Source: JBCBZH01 sp039815415
GTDB taxonomy: Bacteria; Bacteroidota; Rhodothermia; Rhodothermales; Rubricoccaceae
NCBI GenBank assembly: GCA_039815415.1
Contig: JBCBZH010000158.1
Coordinates: forward strand, 1-9,875
Direction: 5' to 3'
Length of the DNA stretch: 9,875 nucleotides
Positions within the stretch are counted from its first letter, which is position 1; every line of letters starts with the position of its first letter. The position numbers and the translations under genes are program-made. Under the pieces are notes generated by a model. The model was given only the letters and a program-made list of their open reading frames with translations. It was not told where the DNA came from and ran no database searches. Shown here piece after piece: positions 1 through 5,493 of this stretch.

Positions 1-243
1 AGATAGAATCGCCAGCTCGAGACGGGACCTCGCGGCGTGTACTGTGGGGCCATCGGGTACGCGGCTCCAGGGGAAGACGGCCTCGGATCGGCTGTGTTCA
101 ACGTGGCGATCCGAACCGCCGTGCTTCAGGAAGGCGTGGGCCGGTACGACGTTGGGAGCGGCGTCGTGTGGGACAGCGACGCCGACGCGGAGTACGAAGA
201 GTGTCTGCTCAAAGCTCGTGTCTTGACGGATCTCGCGCGATGA
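1..243 (+). CDS. pabB: Aminodeoxychorismate synthase component I, C-terminal end (partial; frame broken at the edge)
   Basis: This is the C-terminal tail of a chorismate-binding enzyme of the PabB/TrpE/MenF family. With glutamine-derived ammonia, PabB turns chorismate into 4-amino-4-deoxychorismate in the cytoplasm, the first step to p-aminobenzoate and folate. Seen directly are PRGVYCGAIGY (codons 28-60), FNVAIRT, and the family-defining GVGSGVVWDSDADAEYEE, whose acidic residues belong to the Mg-chorismate site; the protein ends in LAR-TGA. The Lys-Gly-Thr core of the family would lie upstream, outside the window. The reading frame is open only from position 7, because TAG occupies 4-6. Positions 2-13 in another frame read D-R-I-A, which fits the expected IAELE sequence if one base is missing near 13/14. 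An isolated GTG start at 37 is formally possible but would leave only a 68-residue fragment without a fold. The stop overlaps the start of pabC by ATGA. PabB is favoured over TrpE because a PabC-type gene follows directly. Confidence 0.85.
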
Positions 244-887
244 CGGCGGGCACCGCCCCAGCTCTCTTCGAGACCATGCGGTCTGAGAACGGTGAGATCG
301 CTCACCTCGACCGGCACCTCGACCGGCTGGCAGCCAGCGCCGAGGTGTTCGGGATTGCGTTTGACCAAGATGAAGTGCGGCAAGAACTGGCGCGTCTGAC
401 ATCGCATGATCTCTTCAGAGTGCGACTTGTGCTGCATCCAGATGGGCGCGTGGCCGTCGAGGCTGCTGCGCTCCCTGGAGGCCCGTTTCAGAGGGCTTGG
501 ATCTGCCCCGATCCGATGGTGGAGGCGGGGACACGGTGGTGCCAGCACAAGACCACGACCCGGGACCACTACGAATGGCGCTGGCAGGCCGCGAAGGACC
601 GTGGCGCCGATGAGGCGATAGTCCTAAACCTGGCAGGGGAGGTCGTGGAGGGCACCCGAACGAGCGTCTGGGTGAAAGCGGATGGGTGGCTCTGGACACC
701 GCCGCTCGACGCCGGAGGACTCCCAGGTGTAGAACGGGCTCACCTGCTCACGACCCTCCCGAAGGCCGGTGAGCGGGTGCTCCGGCCTCGTGACCTCGAG
801 CTGGCGGATGCCGTGTTCCTCTCCAATGCCCTCCGTGGCCTCATGCGCGTCGAACTGGTGCACTTGGACGGGCGGGAACGGCTGTGA
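240..887 (+). CDS. pabC: Aminodeoxychorismate lyase / class IV PLP aminotransferase
   Basis: A 215-residue fold-type IV pyridoxal-phosphate enzyme. PabC cleaves 4-amino-4-deoxychorismate to p-aminobenzoate and pyruvate. Visible signs are the N-terminal LFETMR (9-14) and HLDRHLDRL (22-30). Next is QHKTTTR, where Lys104 is the expected PLP Schiff-base lysine. Then come GADEAIVLN (122-130), the cofactor-phosphate segment with Glu137 in EGTRTSVW, and LPGVER followed by a C-terminal FLSNALRG. The start at 240 is chosen because its ATG shares bases with the pabB stop (ATGA), a sign of translational coupling, and because family homology begins at once. An earlier in-frame ATG at 168 would overlap pabB by about 75 bases with no homology. 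The protein is short for the family, where about 250-290 residues is common, but no core element appears lost. D-amino-acid or branched-chain aminotransferases share this fold; the pabB neighbour decides the assignment. Confidence 0.88.
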   Translation: MTAGTAPALFETMRSENGEIAHLDRHLDRLAASAEVFGIAFDQDEVRQELARLTSHDLFRVRLVLHPDGRVAVEAAALPGGPFQRAWICPDPMVEAGTRWCQHKTTTRDHYEWRWQAAKDRGADEAIVLNLAGEVVEGTRTSVWVKADGWLWTPPLDAGGLPGVERAHLLTTLPKAGERVLRPRDLELADAVFLSNALRGLMRVELVHLDGRERL

Positions 888-986
888 CGCAGTCGGATAG
901 ATAGGTGGTCGCAGCTGGGCGCACCGCCTACCTTCCAGCAGGGCATCTCGTCTGGACCCTTCTTTCCCTCACCACACCCTTTCCCC
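888..986 (+). other. Intergenic region pabC to DUF937 gene, with weak hairpin
   Basis: This 99-base gap holds an imperfect inverted repeat: TAGGTGGT at 902-909 against ACCGCCTA at 923-930, eight pairs including one G-T, with a 13-base loop. It could end pabBC transcription, but it has no T-run after it. The last 30 bases before the ATG at 987 are pyrimidine-rich (CCCTCACC, CCCTTTCCCC) and contain no Shine-Dalgarno sequence. I see no promoter I would defend. Confidence 0.35.
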
Positions 987-1598
987 ATGAACGGACTTCT
1001 TGGAACGCTCGCTCAGACGCTGGGCGGCTCGCAGGTCGATCAGCTCGCAGGTGCCATTGGCGCCGATTCCCGTTCCACCCAGCAGGCAATTGGAGCGGCA
1101 CTGCCCGCCATTCTGTCCGCACTGAACCGAAACACCAACACCACGCAAGGTGCTCAATCGCTGAACCGAGCGCTTGAGCGGGACCACGATGGCTCTCTGC
1201 TCGACAACCTCGGAGGGTTTCTCAGTGGGCAGGTCACTGGCAAGCAGGTGGATGGCGCAGGCATTCTGAGGCACCTCCTCGGCAATCGCCAGCCCGAGCT
1301 GGAGCAGGGCGTTGCCCAGGCGTCCGGTCTAGACATGAGCCAGGTCGCACGCCTGCTCCCGATTCTCGCGCCCATCGTGATGGCTGCACTGGGACGCCAG
1401 AAGCGCCAGGCGGGTCTCGATGAAGCTGGGCTTTCCGGGCTGTTGGGGCAAGAGGCAACAGTGGCACGCCGTGAGGCTCCGTCTGGGCTGCTGGGCGCAT
1501 TGTCCGGATTCCTCGATCAGGATGGCGATGGTTCCATCCAGGACGACCTGATGGCGCAGGCCGGAAAAGCAGCACTCAACAAGCTCTTCGGCCGCTAG
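987..1598 (+). CDS. DUF937 family protein with EF-hand-like loop
   Basis: A 203-residue protein of the DUF937 (YidB-like) type, a widespread family without a settled function. The sequence shows the usual hydrophobic, Gly/Ala/Leu/Gln-rich helical pattern. It opens with NGLLGTLAQTLGG, followed by a segment in which short helices alternate with QQAIGAALPAILSALNRN (about residues 32-49). A second such block follows (SQVARLLPILAPIVMAALGRQ, about 118-138). Near the C-terminus, residues 177-188 read DQDGDGSIQDDL. Asp177, Asp179 and Asp181 with Gly182 and Ile184 match the first half of a calcium-binding EF-hand loop, but position 12 is Leu instead of the usual Glu, so binding is uncertain. There is no signal peptide or clear membrane span. 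The ATG at 987 starts the family homology; no Shine-Dalgarno precedes it. The gene stands alone, with gaps of about 100 bases on each side. The role is unknown. Confidence 0.82.
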   Translation: MNGLLGTLAQTLGGSQVDQLAGAIGADSRSTQQAIGAALPAILSALNRNTNTTQGAQSLNRALERDHDGSLLDNLGGFLSGQVTGKQVDGAGILRHLLGNRQPELEQGVAQASGLDMSQVARLLPILAPIVMAALGRQKRQAGLDEAGLSGLLGQEATVARREAPSGLLGALSGFLDQDGDGSIQDDLMAQAGKAALNKLFGR

Positions 1599-1608
1599 GT
1601 CCACGGCA

Positions 1609-1641
1609 TCGGGCTGGCGATTTGAACACTCGCCAGCTCGA
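1609..1641. repeat. Intergenic hairpin between the DUF937 gene and ppk2
   Basis: Arms TCGGGCTGGCGA (1609-1620) and TCGCCAGCTCGA (1630-1641) pair over 12 positions with one G-T, around a nine-base loop (TTTGAACAC). It begins 11 bases after the DUF937 stop and ends 53 bases before the chosen ppk2 ATG. It could be a terminator, though only CTCTTT and no T-run follows, or a leader structure of ppk2. Close copies of each arm occur elsewhere in the window (see findings). Confidence 0.5.
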
Positions 1642-1694
1642 GAGCCTCTTTGACGCGTACAGCTCTTTGCTCATTCGATGATCTCGTCGCTGCT

Positions 1695-2510
1695 ATGATT
1701 GATCTCAGCAGGTATCGCATCGCTCCCGGGTCTTCGCCAGGTCTTGCGGATCGGGCAACGAGTGAAACACTCGGGATGGAGAAAGATGCCACCAAGGCCG
1801 AAACCAAGGCGCTGGCCCGCAGGGCCGATGAGCTTCAGGAGCGCCTCTACGCTGAGGGCGAGCGGTCCGTCTTGTTCGTACTTCAGGCGATGGACGGTGC
1901 GGGCAAGGATTCAACCATCCGCAGCGTGTTTGGTCCTCTCAATCCGCAGGGTGTGACGGTCGCCTCGTTTAAGGCACCCAGCAAGGAAGAATTGGCCCAC
2001 GACTTTCTCTGGCGCGTTCATGAGAAGGCGCCACATCGAGGGCACATCCGGGTCTTCAATCGCTCCCACTACGAGGACGTGCTCATCGTCAAGGTTCACG
2101 GATGGGCTCCACCAGATATCATCGAGCGTCGGTACGGCCACATCAATGCGTTCGAGTCGCTTCTTGCGGATGCCGGGACACAAGTGGTTAAGGTGATGCT
2201 TCACGTGTCCAAGGACTATCAGCTCGAGCGATTCCGGCGACGTCTCGAGCGTCCAGACAAGCACTGGAAGTTCAATCCCGAAGACCTTGAGGAACGAGCA
2301 CACTGGCACACCTACCACGAGGTGTTTGAAACGGCCCTCGCGAGGACCAGTACGGAGGCGGCTCCCTGGTACGTGATCCCGTCCGAGAAACGATGGTTCC
2401 GGGACCGAGTCATCAGCCAACTTCTCGTGGACACGCTGGAGACCATGAACCCGCAGTACCCCGAGCCCTCGTTCGATCCAGCTGACTACCCCCCGGAACG
2501 TCTGAGCTGA
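1695..2510 (+). CDS. ppk2: Polyphosphate:nucleotide phosphotransferase, PPK2 family (class III-like)
   Basis: A cytoplasmic 271-residue P-loop kinase that moves phosphate between inorganic polyphosphate and nucleotides. It has the N-terminal lead IDLSRYRIAPG and LADR (17-20) typical of the one-domain type, then LQERLYAEG. The Walker A motif lies in AMDGAGKDST (65-74, Lys71), followed by NPQGV, FKAPS and HDFLWRVH. The Walker B/lid-associated FNRSHYEDV spans 121-129, and a basic lid RRRLERPDKHWKF spans about 181-193. APWYVIP and the C-terminal QYPEP complete it. Length and these motifs resemble class III enzymes, which phosphorylate both AMP and ADP; that subclass is inference. The ATG at 1695 is preferred because homology begins there; a TTG at 1650 would add 15 residues overlapping the hairpin leader. 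No Shine-Dalgarno is seen. The gene is probably transcribed alone and converges on the minus-strand kinase gene, 27 bases away. Confidence 0.93.
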   Translation: MIDLSRYRIAPGSSPGLADRATSETLGMEKDATKAETKALARRADELQERLYAEGERSVLFVLQAMDGAGKDSTIRSVFGPLNPQGVTVASFKAPSKEELAHDFLWRVHEKAPHRGHIRVFNRSHYEDVLIVKVHGWAPPDIIERRYGHINAFESLLADAGTQVVKVMLHVSKDYQLERFRRRLERPDKHWKFNPEDLEERAHWHTYHEVFETALARTSTEAAPWYVIPSEKRWFRDRVISQLLVDTLETMNPQYPEPSFDPADYPPERLS

Positions 2511-2537
2511 CAGCGTCGAGCTGGCCGGGCGCCTTTG
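2511..2537. other. Convergent gap between ppk2 and the kinase gene
   Basis: Only 27 bases separate the two stop codons. I see no stem long enough to be a bidirectional terminator, so transcripts from the two strands may overlap at their 3' ends. Confidence 0.3.
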
Positions 2538-3437
2538 CTACGCGCGGGCGAGTCGCTTCGCCATTGCGAGGGCGCCTTCAACCGGTTCTTCCTGGCTCGC
2601 ACGGAGCGTCCAGCCCGGCAGATGGCGCTCCAGCGCTGCGGTCAAGGAGGCCCGATAAGCCGTCTCGTTCGTTAGCCCGCCGGTGTACGCGAGCTGCTTG
2701 GGCACGGTGTCTCCTGCGCGTGTCGCCAGCCAGCCCACCTGCTGTCCGAGCGCATTGGTTTCCCGGGTGAGGATGGAAGAGGCCACCCAGTCGTCATCTT
2801 CGACGGCATCGAGCAGAACCGGGGCCACATCCGACAGGGGGAGGCCATCGAGGTACACGGCCGAGATGATGGCCTCTGCCGAGTCCAGCCCAAACCGCTT
2901 GGCGACACCCTCGGCGAGAGTGGACGGCGGGCCGCCGTCATAGGATGCCAGGACCGCCCGAAGCGTCGCGCGCCCCAGCGCCGTGCCGCTGCCGTCGTCG
3001 CCGAGCAGGGCTCCCCAGCCCCCAGCGCGGAGCGTCTCGCCTTCGTCGGTGCGTGCGTAGACCATCGAGCCGGTTCCGACCACCACCAGAGCGCCACCCT
3101 CCGAATGGTATGCGGCTTCAAGCGCTACGTCGGCATCGTGGGTGACGACTACCGGAGCCCCATCGAGCTGGGTCTTCAGAGCCTGAGTGACCGCATCGCG
3201 TTGCTCTGCGCGCCCAGCTCCCGCCAGCCCGACGGCGACACCGCCAAGAGCTGCGCCGTCGAAGGCATCCTGGGCCTCTTTGATAAGAGAGGTAAGGGTG
3301 GCGACAGCCGCTTCGGGACCATCCCGAAGGACCTGGGCACCAGGCCCAGTGAGTCGAACAGGTGGCTTCCCTTGTGTAGCGAGGAGGGCGGTCTTGGTAC
3401 CGCCCGCATCGATGCCGACAAAGAGAGGAGAAGACAT
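2538..3437 (-). CDS. BadF/BadG-type ATPase, N-acetylglucosamine-kinase-like sugar kinase
   Basis: A 299-residue member of the ASKHA superfamily (BadF/BadG/BcrA/BcrD domain). It most resembles N-acetylglucosamine/glucosamine kinases, which phosphorylate the amino sugar at O6 with ATP in the cytoplasm. The phosphate-1 loop is FVGIDAGGTKTALL (6-19, Asp10), followed by VAVGLAGAGR (67-76). Next are THDADVAL (99-106), where Asp101 is the candidate catalytic base, and the phosphate-2 loop VVVGTGSMVYAR (118-129). GWGALLGDDGSG (140-151) is the hallmark of this branch. A GG segment near the C-terminus (YTGGLT) would be the adenosine loop. The cysteines of the 2-hydroxyacyl-CoA dehydratase activators are absent, which argues against that subfamily. 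The ATG at 3437 directly precedes the phosphate-1 loop; a much longer upstream extension is rejected because it overlaps the acylase gene. Its start lies 8 nt after the acylase stop, so the two are probably co-transcribed. Substrate is not proven; recycling of wall amino sugars is plausible. Confidence 0.85.
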   Translation of the reverse strand: MSSPLFVGIDAGGTKTALLATQGKPPVRLTGPGAQVLRDGPEAAVATLTSLIKEAQDAFDGAALGGVAVGLAGAGRAEQRDAVTQALKTQLDGAPVVVTHDADVALEAAYHSEGGALVVVGTGSMVYARTDEGETLRAGGWGALLGDDGSGTALGRATLRAVLASYDGGPPSTLAEGVAKRFGLDSAEAIISAVYLDGLPLSDVAPVLLDAVEDDDWVASSILTRETNALGQQVGWLATRAGDTVPKQLAYTGGLTNETAYRASLTAALERHLPGWTLRASQEEPVEGALAMAKRLARA

Positions 3438-3445
3438 TCCGAGCG

Positions 3446-5437
3446 TCAGGACGGAGGCAGGAGAATCAAGCGAGGGCGATCCGAGGGAATCTGTTCGCCT
3501 AGAGAGAAGATCGCAGGTCCGAGGCGATCGGTGTCGGGAGAAGCGATGCGAGCGACTGGCGTTCGCACAGACAGCCCCTGCTGGCCGAGGAGTGCCCAGG
3601 CAGACCAGGTGGCCGGTCCCTGGCCTGGAACTGCATATGGGGCACCAGCGGGCCGAGACGGGCCCGGAACGAGTGTGGTCGGGTGCCCTCCGGCTCCGGT
3701 CGTCGGTGTAGCGGAGCGGCTCGTGATCCCGTTGGTGTCCTGGGCTTCGAGAACGGGATGCACGAAACCACCCTGGACATGTCCCCACTGCCACGCGGTT
3801 GCCTCAGGGCCGTAGGCATCCCGCAGGGCCGCGCGTGCGATGCGCAGGGTATGGGGCAACAGCAACACATCCAGCGAATCCGAAGGGTCCGGGGCGTGGC
3901 CGGTGTAGGCTTCATGGCTGGCAAGCCATGTCTCGAACAGCGACGGTGCGATGGCCTCCGGGGTATAGCGGTAGTTCCACCCTTTGAGGAAGGCATACGG
4001 GGCGTCCAGGGTCCGATCCAGCGAGTCCCGATTGCCGAGTGCTAGAAGTAGAGGAGGGAGGGTTTGCGCCGCCCATAGGCTGGCGTCGCTGCTAGCAAGG
4101 GCTGATGCCGAGAGGCGGGATTGGAGTGTGTTGTCCATCCATGCGAGCACATCGCCCGCTCTTTGGGCGGAGGAGGTAGCCCCTGCGAACACTCCGTTCG
4201 GGGCGTTGCTGGTAGCAGGAGGGGAGCCAAGCACGCGCGACTCGCCAGCGCGATGCTGCAGCCCATCGCCGCGAAGGAGTGAGAACGTGGGCGTTGGCGC
4301 TCCAGTCATGAGCGCCAGGAAGGCGGGGACGTCGGTGCCGGGACGAAATCCAGACCATGCGAGGCGCCAGCCCGTCGATCCGGTGTCCCCTGCCTCCGTG
4401 GATGTGCCATTCGGTTGTGGCATCGGGCTGGCGACGGGTCGCATAGGAGGGGCGAGCACCAGTCCTGTGGTGTCGCGAGGAATCGAGAGCAGCACTTCAT
4501 TGCCGTCACGCTCCACAATGCGGCTGTGAACCGGAGGCGGTGACGGGCCTGAATACACCTCGAGGCGGTGCGAGCTGGTGAGGAACACAGCCCATCCACC
4601 ACGGCTCGTCCATCCGATGGGGAGAGAAAGCGTGCCGGGTATGCTTGTGGCGGATAGGGTCTCTCCGTTCAGCCGAAGGGTGACCGGTGCGAAGAGATCC
4701 AAGGTGGAGGCGCCTGCAGGCTGGTGTGCGACGAACGCCGAGCCTTCGCTTGCCCCAGCGACAAACGCTCTTGCGCCATCGGTCCCCCCGATTCCGAGGG
4801 TGGCACGGAACGTCGAGTCAGTTCGCACAAAGGGAACTAGGGCACTGTCCTGGCGCGCTGCGTCCTTCCAGAACGCGTCAGCAGCCGGTGCGGGCGTAGC
4901 GAGATAGGCGAGAAGCCGCTCCACCAGAAGGGCGTCCCACGGGCGCCAGGCCTCAGGAGACACGTCAGCGAGCACGAAGGCATCGCCCTTCGCAACGCCA
5001 GGTTGCGTGAGCGCCGCGTTGACCCCAGCCGCATAGGCGTCCAAGATGTCTCGCGTCTCTTCATCCAGCGACCGATACGTCTGCTGAGCCAGCGCCTCGA
5101 ACCCGAGGGTTCGTGCATGGCGGTCCAACGGGCGTACTTCCGGGCCGAACCAGGCGCCCAGGCCGCCGCGCCCAGCCTGTCGCCAGAGTGCAAGAGTCCA
5201 TGCATCGTCAGCAGCGTGGATGTACCCGAGGCCGAGCGCCAGATCTGGGAGCGTTGAGGCCTCGAGAGTGGGCGTGCCGATGGCATCCCACGAGAGGGTA
5301 ACGGGCTGGCGAACACCGGCGATCTCAATCTCACCGGCGCGTGTCGCGTCGGCCCCGTACGCCAGCGCGGAGACGGTCCCGGCCACAAGGGCAGCGAGGA
5401 CGAGTCCAAGGCTCAGAACGAGGAGAAGCAGGCGCAC
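3446..5437 (-). CDS. Penicillin-acylase family protein (Ntn-hydrolase fold), active site degenerate
   Basis: A 663-residue exported or membrane-anchored protein. The N-terminus is a hydrophobic stretch from residue 2 to about 26 (RLLLLVLSLGLVLAALVAG...). Homology to penicillin amidases then runs through LSWDAIGTPTLEA (48-60), LGLGYIHAADDAWTLALWRQAGRGGLG (68-94), DRHARTLG (105-112), YAAGVNAAL (135-143) and SPEAWRPWDAL (160-170). Known members are made as a precursor and cut to free an N-terminal Ser in G-S-N-x-W. Here the aligned site is G218-T219-D220 (Thr codon 4781-4783), and the following landmark NDPH reads AHQP. The later H-N motif that supplies the oxyanion Asn reads G-W-T-S (275-278). 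WQWGHVQGGFVHP (549-561) and GPSRPAG (592-598) keep the C-terminal frame, but the protein is shorter than the usual 750-850. GTG at 5437 is the only start between the upstream stop and the hydrophobic segment. Catalysis is doubtful; Thr could still serve as an Ntn nucleophile. Confidence 0.8.
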   Translation of the reverse strand: MRLLLLVLSLGLVLAALVAGTVSALAYGADATRAGEIEIAGVRQPVTLSWDAIGTPTLEASTLPDLALGLGYIHAADDAWTLALWRQAGRGGLGAWFGPEVRPLDRHARTLGFEALAQQTYRSLDEETRDILDAYAAGVNAALTQPGVAKGDAFVLADVSPEAWRPWDALLVERLLAYLATPAPAADAFWKDAARQDSALVPFVRTDSTFRATLGIGGTDGARAFVAGASEGSAFVAHQPAGASTLDLFAPVTLRLNGETLSATSIPGTLSLPIGWTSRGGWAVFLTSSHRLEVYSGPSPPPVHSRIVERDGNEVLLSIPRDTTGLVLAPPMRPVASPMPQPNGTSTEAGDTGSTGWRLAWSGFRPGTDVPAFLALMTGAPTPTFSLLRGDGLQHRAGESRVLGSPPATSNAPNGVFAGATSSAQRAGDVLAWMDNTLQSRLSASALASSDASLWAAQTLPPLLLALGNRDSLDRTLDAPYAFLKGWNYRYTPEAIAPSLFETWLASHEAYTGHAPDPSDSLDVLLLPHTLRIARAALRDAYGPEATAWQWGHVQGGFVHPVLEAQDTNGITSRSATPTTGAGGHPTTLVPGPSRPAGAPYAVPGQGPATWSAWALLGQQGLSVRTPVARIASPDTDRLGPAIFSLGEQIPSDRPRLILLPPS

Positions 5438-5493
5438 CGGAAGGCGGAAAGCACACCTCTAAGCTACCGAGCCTTGGTCGCGCGAACCGTTCG
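5438..5493 (-). other. Gap between the PolX-like gene and the acylase gene
   Basis: This 56-base gap lies between two same-strand genes. It holds the small perfect inverted repeat CGAAC-C-GTTCG at 5483-5493, directly next to the PolX stop. It is too short to call a terminator, so read-through from the PolX-like gene into the acylase gene is likely. Confidence 0.3.

Noticed and set aside
168..239. Earlier ATG for pabC
   Set aside because: It would overlap the conserved end of pabB by about 75 bases; the ATGA overlap at 240 explains the arrangement better.
1650..1694. TTG start for ppk2, 15 codons upstream
   Set aside because: The added residues do not look like PPK2; the ATG at 1695 starts exactly where family similarity begins.
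3438..3794. Upstream extension of the sugar-kinase reading frame by 119 codons
   Set aside because: It lies antiparallel-free but out of frame inside the same-strand acylase gene, has no homology-like features, and the kinase fold begins right at the ATG at 3437.
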